From Mucilaginibacter yixingensis (GTDB lineage: Bacteria; Bacteroidota; Bacteroidia; Sphingobacteriales; Sphingobacteriaceae), in the NCBI RefSeq assembly GCF_041080815.1, contig NZ_CP160205.1:434001-498000 (forward strand): a stretch of 64,000 nucleotides of DNA, in the 5' to 3' direction. The first letter of the stretch is position 1, and each line of letters begins with the position of its first letter. This document shows, one piece after another, positions 33,458-43,207 of this stretch. The notes beneath the pieces were generated by a model that saw nothing but the letters and a program-made list of their open reading frames with translations, made no database searches and was not told the DNA's origin. The translations under genes were made by a program, and so were the position numbers.

Positions 33458-35131
33458 TTACTTCGCCTGATACACCACGCTACCACCAACAATGGTAGTA
33501 TTTACTTTAATGTTACGGATCTGGTCCGGATCAATTTTGGTTGGGTCTGCATCCAGTACCACCATATCTGCAAGGTAGCCGGGTAGCAAACTGCCTTTTT
33601 TCTTTTCTTCAAAAGTGGTGTAAGCGCCGCCGTAGGTATAGGCCTTAATGGCATCCTCGGCATCAATACATTGGTTGGCACCAACTACCACGCCCTCTTT
33701 GGTTTTGCGGGTAACGGCGCTGCCCAGGCGCGGCATGGCCTGGTAGGGCGAAATTGGCGCATCTGAGTGCAGCGCGTAAACAATGCCCATATCCTGCGCG
33801 GTTTTAGTTGGGTGCAGCATTTTTAATCTATCGGGACCGTAAACCAGCATTTTCTCGCCCAGCTCATACATATAACAATGGAACACCGGGATAATACCGT
33901 CTTTCTTAATGTTGTCCATTATCTTCTGTGTTGTCAGGCTGCAATGTTCAATACGATGACGCGGGTCTGGACGCGGGTTTGCCTTTTGCGCTTTTTCAAT
34001 AGCCGAAATAACCATATCAATCTCGCGGTCGCCATTGGAGTGGCAGGCAATCTGCCAGCCAAAATTGTGGATTTTGGCAAACAAGCTATCCAGTGCGGCC
34101 TGACTGCGGGCTGGCGGAATGCCATAATAATCGCGCTTACCGGTAACCGGGTTAATCATGTCATAAGGCTCGTTCAGCCAACAGGTTTTGCCGCTTAGCG
34201 AGTTGCCGTGGATTACTTTTACCGATGCAATGCGCAGGTAGTCAGTCTCTGTACGAGGGATCTTGCCACTCAGCACCTGGTCCAAATATTCCCACCAAAT
34301 GATGGCGTTTACACGAATAGGGAAATGCTCTGCCACCAGTTTGCGGTAAATCTCCACCCTGTCTGGCGAAGTATGTGCATCGCCAATACTGGTAACGCCG
34401 CTGGCCAGTACTTTGTTAAAATACAGGCGATAGCCGTTCATCTCCTCCTCGGGTGTTGGCTGCGGCGGGGTAGTGATCTTAGCGCGATGCAGGTAACCTG
34501 CGGCAGATTCTTTACAAATGCCATCGGGTTTGTTAGTGCCCTGGTAGCGTTCAAACAGACCGCCAGCCGGATCTTTAGTAGTATCAGTAATGCCCGCCCG
34601 ATCCATCAGGTAAGAGTTGGCGGCAGAAAGATGCCCGCTTACGTGACTGATCAGCACCGGGTGATCTGTAGTGGCTTTATCCAGGCTATCGCGAATAGGC
34701 TGGCCGCCTAGTGCAGTCTCGTTATATCCCACGCCACGGATAAGCATGCCTTTAGGAGTAATGGCCGCTTTGCGTTTAATCAGAGCGATCAGGTTTTTCA
34801 TGGAGCTTACTGTATCCAGTTCTAACGATGCATAAGGTGCCTCGAAGGGGTAAAGTGCAGCAGGGTGCTGGTGCACATCATTAAAACCAGGTACCACCGT
34901 TTTGCCGTTAAGCTTGATGATTTTAGTTTGCTTGCCAGCATACTTCATCACTTCGGCATCGGTGCCGGTAGCCAGTATTTTACCGTCGGCCATGGCAATG
35001 GCCTGGGCGCGGCTGCCTTTTTGTTTCAAGGTGATGATGTTGCCGCCGGTTAAGATCAGGTTAGCCTGTTGGGCATGTAACTGTAGCTGCAGGGTGAGCA
35101 GTGCAATTATTAAAGTAAATAGCTTTTTCAT
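33458..35131 (-). CDS. Secreted YtcJ-like amidohydrolase
   Basis: Starting at MKKLFTLIIALLTLQLQLHA the protein has 557 residues with a signal peptide. The frame opens 4 codons earlier. It is an amidohydrolase of the YtcJ-type group. The metal-binding GFNDVHQHPAAL near residue 87, the IACHSNGDREID helix near 365, RIEHCSLTT near 395 and the terminal HSDAPISP near 455 (final Asp ligand) are all present. It ends with GYLADMVVLDADPT, the usual closing beta-sandwich. The hydrolysed C-N bond substrate is unknown. Periplasmic location is expected. Confidence 0.92.
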   Translation of the reverse strand: MKKLFTLIIALLTLQLQLHAQQANLILTGGNIITLKQKGSRAQAIAMADGKILATGTDAEVMKYAGKQTKIIKLNGKTVVPGFNDVHQHPAALYPFEAPYASLELDTVSSMKNLIALIKRKAAITPKGMLIRGVGYNETALGGQPIRDSLDKATTDHPVLISHVSGHLSAANSYLMDRAGITDTTKDPAGGLFERYQGTNKPDGICKESAAGYLHRAKITTPPQPTPEEEMNGYRLYFNKVLASGVTSIGDAHTSPDRVEIYRKLVAEHFPIRVNAIIWWEYLDQVLSGKIPRTETDYLRIASVKVIHGNSLSGKTCWLNEPYDMINPVTGKRDYYGIPPARSQAALDSLFAKIHNFGWQIACHSNGDREIDMVISAIEKAQKANPRPDPRHRIEHCSLTTQKIMDNIKKDGIIPVFHCYMYELGEKMLVYGPDRLKMLHPTKTAQDMGIVYALHSDAPISPYQAMPRLGSAVTRKTKEGVVVGANQCIDAEDAIKAYTYGGAYTTFEEKKKGSLLPGYLADMVVLDADPTKIDPDQIRNIKVNTTIVGGSVVYQAK

Positions 35132-35328
35132 ATCGGCCGGCAATTTCTAAAGCAATTGTTAGCCGTTGATTTGCCGCTCATGAAAATTGGATTTGGTTTG
35201 CTAACAGATAGGTTTACCCGGCTCACGGCAAAACGCACAACCGGCGTGTTTTTTAATATTATCTAAATATTTATCCGGACCGATGGCTTTATCTTCGCAA
35301 AAAATATCTATAGATAAATTCCTGTCAC

Positions 35329-36051
35329 ATGAAGAAACTTTTAATTTTTGCGGTGCTTGGCCTGATGCTGGCACCGGCTGCTTTTGCCCAAAAAAAAGTA
35401 GCGGTAATTACCTTTTACATTAACAAACAAATTGATGTAACTGAACTTGGCGCCGCCGCCTACGCCGCCTCTGTAAAACTGAGCGACGACCCGCGGTTTA
35501 ACCTGACCCCTTTGCTGCAAGGCTTCCACCAGCAATTTTTTAATAACTATTCAAAAAATCTGCCGTTCCAATTGCTGCCAGAAGATCAGGTGACCGGTAG
35601 CGATGTTTACAAAAACTTTACCCCGGCAAACGGCGAGGGTAGCGGCGTACTTAAGTTGAGCAATTACCTTACGCCTTATGATGGTTATAAAACCATCATC
35701 CCACTAGCTGGTCATGCCAGCGAGAAACAGCTGGCTAAACTGATTGAGCAGTGCGATGGCGTAATGGTGGTATATATTGATTTTAAACTGACCAAAATTG
35801 GTTTCGGCGGTATGGGTGTGGTAAAGGTTATTGCTAAAGCCAACATTGCCCTTTACAATAAAGCGGGCGACAAAGTTTTTGCCGTATCAGAAGAAGCTAA
35901 ATCAAAAAGCCAGAGCCCGATGGTAGGCGGTGTTCCGGTAATGTCGGCAGATAAAGTGATGCCGATGTGCCAAAGCGCCCTGGCAGAGCTGATGGACGAA
36001 TTACCTGGTGATCTGCCTAAGATTGTTAAGAAAACGGATGCTAAACTTTAA
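35329..36051 (+). CDS. Secreted protein of unknown function
   Basis: The 240-residue protein has a signal peptide ending at FAQ (residue 21) and no domain I recognise. The mature part starts with a beta-strand KKVAVITFYINKQIDVTE, like the nucleotide-free alpha/beta core of curli- or FlgO-type assembly proteins, but evidence is weak. VMVVYIDFKLTKIGFGGMGV and IALYNKAGDKVFAVSEEAKS strands follow. It is monocistronic with a good terminator. Soluble periplasmic or outer-membrane-attached location is likely. Confidence 0.75.
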   Translation: MKKLLIFAVLGLMLAPAAFAQKKVAVITFYINKQIDVTELGAAAYAASVKLSDDPRFNLTPLLQGFHQQFFNNYSKNLPFQLLPEDQVTGSDVYKNFTPANGEGSGVLKLSNYLTPYDGYKTIIPLAGHASEKQLAKLIEQCDGVMVVYIDFKLTKIGFGGMGVVKVIAKANIALYNKAGDKVFAVSEEAKSKSQSPMVGGVPVMSADKVMPMCQSALAELMDELPGDLPKIVKKTDAKL

Positions 36052-36092
36052 AGAGAGTACTATTCTAAAAGCTTTCAGATAAATCTATAATA

Positions 36093-36119
36093 CAAAAGCC
36101 AGGCATTGCCTGGCTTTTG
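36093..36119 (+). terminator. Terminator after the 240-residue protein gene
   Basis: CAAAAGCCAGGC and GCCTGGCTTTTG are perfect arms around ATT. Confidence 0.85.
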
Positions 36120-36215
36120 CTGTTTTACTTATGTATTATTTCCAGAATAGTCGATTTAATAATAAATACGCAAAATAGGGCGTGTTGGTTTTAGTGGGTG
36201 AGCGTAGCCGAAGTT

Positions 36216-36776
36216 TTATCGCTTCAGCAATAAATAAAAAATAGCGCTTACCGTTAACACATCATGATTAACAAAGGCAACGCGCAGCAAACGCAGGGCT
36301 TTGCGCACATGCTGCTCTACCGTGTTTTCTGAAATGTTGAGGCCCTGGGCAATCTCTTTGTTCATGGCACCTTGTTGTTTCATCTCCAACACCCTGCGGC
36401 ATTGCGGCGGCAGCTTGGCAATCTCGTCGCTCAGCAGGCGCTCCAGGTCGCGGGTTTCAATAAGGGCCTGGGTAGAGTTATCTACATCGTTAAAATAATG
36501 ACCAAAATCTTCCTGGTATCGCTTATAGGTGCTGCTTTGGCGGTGCGTATCCAGAATTTTGTTTTTTACAACGATGTATAAGAAAGCAAATACCGAGTTG
36601 ATGCTTGTTGCCTGTGTTTGCAATTTATGAAAGGCAATAAAGGCATCCTGCACAATCTCCTCGGCCATAACGCGGTCGCGGGTTTTATCAAGGGCAATAG
36701 CAAGTAATTTGAGGGCGTATTTATGATAGATCGCATTAAACGCGCCATCATCGCCCTCAGACCATCGCAGCAACAA
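36216..36776 (-). CDS. ECF RNA polymerase sigma-70 factor of the PUL
   Basis: The 186-residue protein has sigma region 2 (FNAIYHKYALKLLAIALDKT to FAFLYIVVKNKILDTHR, about residues 12-78) and region 4 (LPPQCRRVLEMKQQGAMNKE, then IAQGLNISENTVEQHVRKAL, about 117-160). This is the SusC-linked ECF type of Bacteroidota. The frame has no ATG or GTG near the beginning; the first plausible start is TTG at 36776, and an upstream ATT is also possible. A C-terminal hydrophobic tail (FVNHDVLTVSAIFYLLLKR) is family-typical. It is transcribed away from fecR and probably activates the fecR-susC-susD genes when substrate is sensed. Confidence 0.92.
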   Translation of the reverse strand: MLLRWSEGDDGAFNAIYHKYALKLLAIALDKTRDRVMAEEIVQDAFIAFHKLQTQATSINSVFAFLYIVVKNKILDTHRQSSTYKRYQEDFGHYFNDVDNSTQALIETRDLERLLSDEIAKLPPQCRRVLEMKQQGAMNKEIAQGLNISENTVEQHVRKALRLLRVAFVNHDVLTVSAIFYLLLKR

Positions 36777-36965
36777 GGCCGCATCACTATGATCTGTTAC
36801 AAGCTTAATAATGTTTATAATTAGTTGGTTCTACGAAATTAAGACATCCACAGGGCAAATGTAAATTTTTTTTCATTTAGAGTAACGGCAATGTTACCCG
36901 AGCCGCGTCTTACTATCAAATACCGATATAAACCCGTTTTTCGTGACCCTATTTTACCACCAGCT

Positions 36966-38126
36966 ATGAACCAAGATCGCCTGGATTATTTATTAGATCA
37001 ATACCACAACGGCATTTGTTCGCCCGATGAGCAGGCCGAGCTGGACAACTGGTATCATAACCTGAAAGGCGGCAAACCAGACTTTGAAGCCTGGGTAAAT
37101 GAGCAGGGGGGAGAGGAGCAGCTAACCGATACGCTGTATCAAAACTTTCAGCAAAAACTACAGCAAAATAAAAAGCGGTCGCGCTTTGCATATTCTGGTT
37201 GGGTAGCTGCATCGGTAGTTATAGCACTGATATCGGGTTATTTCCTGTTTAAAACTAACAAGCAAATACCTCAAACCAATACTGTTGCTCAGGTAAAAGC
37301 ACCAGCCGGACAGCCCGGTAAAAACAAGGCGTTCCTTACCCTGGCTGATGGCCGTAAGATAGATCTGGATGATACCCGTCCGGGGCAATTAGCCCAACAG
37401 CAGGGCGTGGTTATTCATAGCACCTCAGGCGGTAAAATAATCTACCAGATGGCCGGTAATCAGAAAGCCGCTGCTAAAGACACGCTGGCGTGGAACAACA
37501 TCACCATCCCGCGCGCGGGGCAGTATGAGTTGGAATTGCCAGATGGCACCAAAGTATGGCTCAATGCCGAGACCAGTTTGCGTTTCCCGGTACAGTTTCA
37601 GGGTAAAGAGCGTAGGGTGATGTTAACCGGCGAGGCTTATTTTGAGGTGGCGCACAACGCCAGCATGCCGTTTAAAGTGAGTACCGGTAGCCAAACGGTT
37701 ACCGTACTGGGTACCCACTTTAATATTAAGGCTTATGCCGATGAAGAAAAAATGTCGACCACGTTGCTACAGGGCAGCGTGAGTATTGCCAATAGCGTTT
37801 CGGGCCAGAGCAAACTGTTGGTACCGGGCAAACAGGCTGATATTTATAAAGGTAACGGCGCCATAGCCATTAGCAATGCCAAGGTTGATGAGGTGATAGC
37901 CTGGAAGAACGGCTACTTTATTTTTGATAACCAGGATATCCGCAGCATTATGAAACTGGTGAGCCGTTGGTATGATGTGGATGTGAACTACCAGATTAAC
38001 AAACCGGTAAGGTTTGGTGGTACGTTCTCGCGCTCATCTAATCTGAACGAACTGTTAAAGAACTTTGCTTTAATAAGCAACTTGCATTTTGACGTAAAAG
38101 AAAGGAGGATTATCGTATCAAACTGA
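36966..38126 (+). CDS. FecR-family anti-sigma factor of the PUL
   Basis: I start at MNQDRLDYLLDQYHNGICSP (36966), giving 386 residues; the frame opens 25 codons earlier with sequence unlike the family. Residues 1-75 are the cytoplasmic anti-sigma part and one membrane segment lies near 80-97 (GWVAASVVIALISGYFLF). The periplasmic FecR domain is near 165-265 (YELELPDGTKVWLNAETSLR, FPVQFQGKERRVMLTGEAYF) and a DUF4974 domain covers about 315-386 (YFIFDNQDIRSIMKLVSRWY). It transmits the signal from the STN domain of SusC to the sigma factor. Confidence 0.94.
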   Translation: MNQDRLDYLLDQYHNGICSPDEQAELDNWYHNLKGGKPDFEAWVNEQGGEEQLTDTLYQNFQQKLQQNKKRSRFAYSGWVAASVVIALISGYFLFKTNKQIPQTNTVAQVKAPAGQPGKNKAFLTLADGRKIDLDDTRPGQLAQQQGVVIHSTSGGKIIYQMAGNQKAAAKDTLAWNNITIPRAGQYELELPDGTKVWLNAETSLRFPVQFQGKERRVMLTGEAYFEVAHNASMPFKVSTGSQTVTVLGTHFNIKAYADEEKMSTTLLQGSVSIANSVSGQSKLLVPGKQADIYKGNGAIAISNAKVDEVIAWKNGYFIFDNQDIRSIMKLVSRWYDVDVNYQINKPVRFGGTFSRSSNLNELLKNFALISNLHFDVKERRIIVSN

Positions 38127-38160
38127 TACACATTATTTTAAATTAACTGTTGCTATTAAT

Positions 38161-38176
38161 CTGCAATCGATTGCAG
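38161..38176. promoter_or_regulatory. LacI-type operator palindrome upstream of susC
   Basis: CTGCAATCGATTGCAG is a perfect 16-base palindrome with the central CG typical of LacI/GalR-family operators. The same core TGCAATCGATTGCA recurs at 49109-49122 before the GH3 gene. It lies 164 bases before the SusC ATG and 34 bases after fecR. No LacI-family gene is in the window. Confidence 0.6.
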
Positions 38177-38339
38177 GTGAGATAGGGCAGTGGAACAAGT
38201 ATTTAGAAAACCAATTATAAACGTCCCCTAAAAAGTCAGGGAGCCCGCCAAGACCCCCCGATGATCGGCCTGTAGCAGACCGAGTTAGGAATCCATTATT
38301 GAGACTCAACAATAACAATTATTTAAACCTAACAATCAA

Positions 38340-41300
38340 ATGTACAAAAAAATTGCTGAATCAAGGTTCAGGGATATAAGCCCCTTATTGCCTAAAATTT
38401 TATTGAGGATGAAGTTTACTGTTCTTTTGTTGGCCGTTACATTATTGCAGGCAAAGGCCTCAATATTTGCGCAAAAGATTAATCTTTCTGTAAAAGATGC
38501 TTCGTTAACCGAAGTGATCACCAAGATCAGGATGCAAACGCAAATTGACATCCTGTACAACAATAGCGCCGTTTCTGGCATGAAACCCATCACCCTGGAA
38601 GCCAAAAACGAAGACCTGAAGGTGGTATTGAACAAATGTTTTAAAGACCAGCCGCTTACCTACAAAATGGTAGGTAATACTATTCTTATCACCCCAAAGC
38701 CCGAAGAGGAGCCCGCTCCCGTAGAAAATGAGAAGCCGGCTGCTATTACCATAACCGGTAGGGTGGTAGATGAAAAAGGTTTACCGTTGCCAGGTGTAAC
38801 CGTTAAGGTAAAGAATACAAAAACGGCAGCGGCGTCAGACATCAATGGTAACTACAAGATCAGTGTGCCTGATGTGAGCGCTGTGCTGGTATTTTCATTT
38901 GTAGGTTATGAATCGCAGGAAGCCGCTGTTGCCGGCCGCACCACTATTAATATCTCTCTGAAAGCTCAAAACACAGGTTTGAATGAGATTGTGGTGGTTG
39001 GTTATGGTACCCAAAAGTCTAAAGATTTGACTGGTTCTGTAAGCTTTGTTACTGCCGAGAACATGAATAAAGGCCCGCAATTAACACCGCAGCAGATGCT
39101 TCAGGGTAAAGCGGCCGGTATTAACATTGCACAAAATAGTGGTAAACCTGGTGGTTCCAACACCATCAGAATTCGTGGTGGTCAATCGTTGACCCAGTCT
39201 AACGAGCCACTTTACGTAATTGACGGTGTGCCTATTGCGGTATCTAACCAGGGCCAGTCTAACATTGCGGTAAGTGGTACAGACGTATTTGACGAAGAAG
39301 CCATCAACCCGTTGCAAACGCTGAACGCCAATGATATCGAATCTATTTCGGTGTTGAAGGATGCATCTGCGGCGGCAATTTATGGGGCAAGAGCGGCAAA
39401 CGGCGTTATCATTATTGTTACTAAAAGCGGTAAAAATGGTAAGGCACAAGTTTCTTACAATGGTTCGGCCAGCGTGTCAAATGTTGCCAAAGAACTGAAC
39501 ATGCTATCTGCAGATCAGTACCGCAGCTTAATCAAAACACTTAGCTTACCAATTGACGATAAAGGCGCCAGCACCAACTGGCAGGACCAAATTTATCGTA
39601 CTGCTTACAGCAGCGACCATAACGTTGCGCTGTCTGGCGGCACCGATAAAACAAGTTACCGCACCTCTTTAGGCTATAGCAATCAGCAGGGTATTGTGCG
39701 CAGCTCAAGCATTGAGCAGGCCAATGTTACCATAAACCTAACCCACAAAGCATTGAATGACCGTTTGAAATTTGATTTTCACTTAAACTACGGTCAGAAC
39801 AAGCAGCACGTAGCGCCAATTTCAAACACAGTGGGTAGCGAGTTAGGTACCAGTATGAACTACGAGGCTTATGTATTTAATCCTACTTACCCGGTTTATG
39901 ATCCTAATGGCAATTACTACAATATTCCGCCATATCGTGTTAACCCTGTATCATTCTCTACCGAGGTAACAGATCAAAAAGCCAATCAGCGTATCCTGGG
40001 TAACTTAACAACCTCATACAAAATTCTTGACCCGCTGAGTATTAACGTAACGTTGGGTTATACCCGCACCGGTACAGATCGTAATACCTACATTGATAAA
40101 TCAAAAGGTAACAGCCCGCTGGGCAACGGTTTAAACGGTTGGGCCAGCATGCAGAAGTTTTCTGATTACAGCAAGCTGTCAGAAACCATTTTGCGCTTTG
40201 CCAAAACCTACGGAAAGCATGATATAGAGGCTTTGGCCGGCTACTCATACCAGTATTTTTACTCAGAGAGCAGCAGAATAACTGCCAACAACTTCTTGTC
40301 TGACAACTTTATGTGGAACGCATTGCAGGCTGCCGGGACACCTGCTACAGTAAGCAGCGGAGCTGGAGACAACAAGCTGATATCTTTCTATACCCGTGCT
40401 AACTATAACTATGACAGCCGTTACCTGGTAACCGCAACCCTGCGTCGCGACGGATCAAGCCGTTTTGGTGCCAACAATAAATGGGGTTATTTTCCGTCAG
40501 GCTCTGTGGCCTGGCGCATCTCTCAGGAGAAATTCTTTAAAGTTAAACCAATTTCAGATCTGAAACTGCGCGCCAGCTATGGTGTAACAGGTAACCAGGA
40601 TATTTCTAACCTGCTTTCTCAAAGCTTATTATCGCCCAGCTCTACTGGATATATTATTGGAGGAACGCGTTACACGCTTATTGGCCCAAGCCAGCTACAA
40701 AATCCTAATATCAAATGGGAGTCTACCAAACAGTTAGACCTTGGTCTTAACTTCGCTTTGTTCAATAATCGCCTGCACGGTACTGTAGATTATTATAACA
40801 AGCAAACTAATGACCTGTTGCTGTCAATCATCCTCCCTCAGCCAACTGTTATAACAAGGCAAACAAATAACGTAGGTAGTGTTGAGAACAAAGGCTTTGA
40901 GATTGAGTTAGGCGGCACCATTATAGATCATAAAGACTTCAACTGGGATGCCAATATCGTGTTTAGCCGTAACATGAACAAGGTAATCAGCCTGTCAAAT
41001 AGCGTATTTAAAAGCGCCAATATCCAGAGCTATCCTGTTCAGGGAACCGTTTCCGGTGGTAACACCCAAATCATTATGCCCGGACAGCCGCTGGGCACCT
41101 TCTACGGTCCTGTTTATACTGGTCTTAACTCGTCTGGTATGGAAACCTATGCACCAGGTGGCAACCAGATTATTGGTAACGCTCAGCCAAACTTTACCTA
41201 CGGCCTGTCAAACACATTTAGGTATAAACAATTTACGCTTACTGCTAACATGCGTGGTTCTTACGGTAATAAAGTATATAACCTTACCGCCAATAACCTG

Positions 41301-41651
41301 GGTTATAAGAAACTGCTGCCAGGTAAAAACGCACTGGCCTCTGTAGTAGATGATGGTGTTTCTGCCAGTCAGCCTCAAACTTTCTCTTCACGTTGGATTG
41401 AAAGCGGTTCGTTCCTGCGGATGGATAACGCCACTCTGGGTTATGATGTAAAGTTAAAAACAGCTGCTATTTCTGGTTTACGCGTGTATCTGAATGCTCA
41501 GAACCTGTTCCTGATCACCAAGTACTCTGGTGTTGATCCGGAGGTAAATGCCGAAACGTCTCGTACCGGTACTGCTCCGCTGGGTATTGATTACCTGGGC
41601 TATCCACGAGCCAGAACCTTTAGCATGGGCGTTAACCTGACATTTAATTAA
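38340..41651 (+). CDS. SusC/RagA TonB-dependent receptor with STN signalling domain
   Basis: The 1103-residue protein has an extended signal peptide (cleaved near IFAQ, about residue 44). An STN domain (about 50-115, LSVKDASLTEVITKIRMQTQ) follows, then a carboxypeptidase-regulatory-like domain (about 132-210). The plug is at about 215-345, with IRGGQSLTQSNEPLYVIDGV and SVLKDASAAAIYGARAANG. The long barrel ends in NLTFN. It imports oligosaccharides through the outer membrane with energy from TonB, with the next gene product as lid. The STN domain shows that it also signals to FecR and the ECF sigma factor encoded upstream. Confidence 0.96.
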   Translation: MYKKIAESRFRDISPLLPKILLRMKFTVLLLAVTLLQAKASIFAQKINLSVKDASLTEVITKIRMQTQIDILYNNSAVSGMKPITLEAKNEDLKVVLNKCFKDQPLTYKMVGNTILITPKPEEEPAPVENEKPAAITITGRVVDEKGLPLPGVTVKVKNTKTAAASDINGNYKISVPDVSAVLVFSFVGYESQEAAVAGRTTINISLKAQNTGLNEIVVVGYGTQKSKDLTGSVSFVTAENMNKGPQLTPQQMLQGKAAGINIAQNSGKPGGSNTIRIRGGQSLTQSNEPLYVIDGVPIAVSNQGQSNIAVSGTDVFDEEAINPLQTLNANDIESISVLKDASAAAIYGARAANGVIIIVTKSGKNGKAQVSYNGSASVSNVAKELNMLSADQYRSLIKTLSLPIDDKGASTNWQDQIYRTAYSSDHNVALSGGTDKTSYRTSLGYSNQQGIVRSSSIEQANVTINLTHKALNDRLKFDFHLNYGQNKQHVAPISNTVGSELGTSMNYEAYVFNPTYPVYDPNGNYYNIPPYRVNPVSFSTEVTDQKANQRILGNLTTSYKILDPLSINVTLGYTRTGTDRNTYIDKSKGNSPLGNGLNGWASMQKFSDYSKLSETILRFAKTYGKHDIEALAGYSYQYFYSESSRITANNFLSDNFMWNALQAAGTPATVSSGAGDNKLISFYTRANYNYDSRYLVTATLRRDGSSRFGANNKWGYFPSGSVAWRISQEKFFKVKPISDLKLRASYGVTGNQDISNLLSQSLLSPSSTGYIIGGTRYTLIGPSQLQNPNIKWESTKQLDLGLNFALFNNRLHGTVDYYNKQTNDLLLSIILPQPTVITRQTNNVGSVENKGFEIELGGTIIDHKDFNWDANIVFSRNMNKVISLSNSVFKSANIQSYPVQGTVSGGNTQIIMPGQPLGTFYGPVYTGLNSSGMETYAPGGNQIIGNAQPNFTYGLSNTFRYKQFTLTANMRGSYGNKVYNLTANNLGYKKLLPGKNALASVVDDGVSASQPQTFSSRWIESGSFLRMDNATLGYDVKLKTAAISGLRVYLNAQNLFLITKYSGVDPEVNAETSRTGTAPLGIDYLGYPRARTFSMGVNLTFN

Positions 41652-41674
41652 TGAATTTTTAAAATATCACTAAA

Positions 41675-43189
41675 ATGAAATTAAGACCAATACTATATAC
41701 CGCCGCACTGGGCGCAGTTATGCTGGGCAGTTGTACAAAACTGAATGAGAACACTTATGCCAGCCTTCCGCCTTCAAGTTTTTATAATAATGAAACAGAA
41801 GCGCTGTCTTCGGTTGCTAACCTGTACTCGGCAATGGGTAACGTTGCCAACGTTTCTGCACCGTGGACCATCTCTGAAATTGGCTCTGATGAGTTTGTGG
41901 TACCAGGCCGCGCCAGCGGTGGTTGGTATGACCAGAATAATATTGATATTATGCTGCATAAACCAACAACTACTAACACGCAGATAGCTAATGCATGGAC
42001 TAATATCTTTAGTGCTATTGGTTCTGCCAACTATATTCTGGAAAACCTGAACAATTCTGCAGCTGCTGCAAGTCTTAAACCGGAAATTGCCGAAGCCAAA
42101 GCTTTGCGCGCCTATTTCTATTTTTACGCTCTTGATTTCTGGGGTAATGTGCCTATTGTAACAACCTCACGCCTTGACCAGGGCAACTTGCCAACTAACG
42201 CTGCGCGCGCTGACGTGTTTAAGTTTGTTGAATCAGAAATGCTGGCTGCAGCAGACGGGTTGCCTTCTGCCAGTACAGTAACAGCGGCCTACTATCCTCG
42301 GATGACTAAAGAAGCGGCCTATATGGTGCTGGCTACCATGTATCTGAATGCGCAGGTATATACCGGTACTCAACGCTGGTCTGACGCTTCTGCCATGTGC
42401 GATAAGATCATCAGCAGCGGAGCTTACGCATTGGAGGCAAACGTGGTAGATAATTTTAAAGTTGCCAATAAAGGCAAAACCAAAGAAACCATTTTTGCTG
42501 TTTCAATGGATCCTACCAAAAATGCGGGAGGTAATCCATTTATTATCTATGCGCAGCCATTTGCAGATCAGCAGAAATATAACCTGCCATTTGCGCCGGC
42601 CAATGGTTTCTCAACCTTCCAGGTAGCGTTAGACCGTTATGAAAATCAGGATAACCGTAAAAAATTATTAGAGTACGGTCCGCAATTTTATAAAGACGGC
42701 GTTACGCCGTTGCTGGATAGCAAAGGTCAGCAGTTAAACCTGATTAACATTGTGAGCTATACTGCCGCCGCCGATAATGAGGCTTACCGCGTATTAAAAT
42801 ATGTGCCAGATGGGGCCACTTTCTCGGGCATCAGTGCTAATAACGATTTGGTGGTTACCCGTTATGCCGATGTTTTGTTAACCAAAGCCGAAGCCCAATT
42901 TCGTTTAGGTAATGTAGCTGCCGCATTAACATTGGTTAACCAGGTGCGTGCCCGTAGTAACGCCTCTGCATTGGCTGCATTAACCTTGCAGAACATTGAA
43001 GATGAACGCGGTCGCGAGTTTATCTGGGAAGGTCATCGTCGTAGAGATCAGATTCGTTTTGGCGACTACTTTACCGGTACCTGGACCTTTAAAACATCAA
43101 CAAATGACCCACTAACGTTGGGCGTTTATCCAATTCCTGCCGTTGAGCAGGCAACAAACCCTAACCTGAAGCAAAACCCAGGATATTAA
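41675..43189 (+). CDS. SusD/RagB outer-membrane glycan-binding lipoprotein
   Basis: The 504-residue protein has a lipobox LGSC with Cys20, so it is anchored to the outer membrane and probably surface-exposed. The N-terminal SusD-like part (YNNETEALSSVANLYSAMGN) and the helical repeat core with AEAKALRAYFYFYALDFWGN near residue 145 are typical. The C-terminal RagB region has YADVLLTKAEAQFRLGNVA near 400 and ERGREFIWEGHRRRDQIRFG near 450. It captures oligosaccharides and closes the SusC barrel. It follows susC by 23 bases and a terminator comes after it. Confidence 0.96.
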   Translation: MKLRPILYTAALGAVMLGSCTKLNENTYASLPPSSFYNNETEALSSVANLYSAMGNVANVSAPWTISEIGSDEFVVPGRASGGWYDQNNIDIMLHKPTTTNTQIANAWTNIFSAIGSANYILENLNNSAAAASLKPEIAEAKALRAYFYFYALDFWGNVPIVTTSRLDQGNLPTNAARADVFKFVESEMLAAADGLPSASTVTAAYYPRMTKEAAYMVLATMYLNAQVYTGTQRWSDASAMCDKIISSGAYALEANVVDNFKVANKGKTKETIFAVSMDPTKNAGGNPFIIYAQPFADQQKYNLPFAPANGFSTFQVALDRYENQDNRKKLLEYGPQFYKDGVTPLLDSKGQQLNLINIVSYTAAADNEAYRVLKYVPDGATFSGISANNDLVVTRYADVLLTKAEAQFRLGNVAAALTLVNQVRARSNASALAALTLQNIEDERGREFIWEGHRRRDQIRFGDYFTGTWTFKTSTNDPLTLGVYPIPAVEQATNPNLKQNPGY

Positions 43190-43207
43190 TTAATTGGTTA
43201 GTTCATG

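Noticed and set aside
34208..34711. 167-codon plus-strand frame
   Set aside because: Lies antisense within the intact amidohydrolase gene; shadow of that gene.
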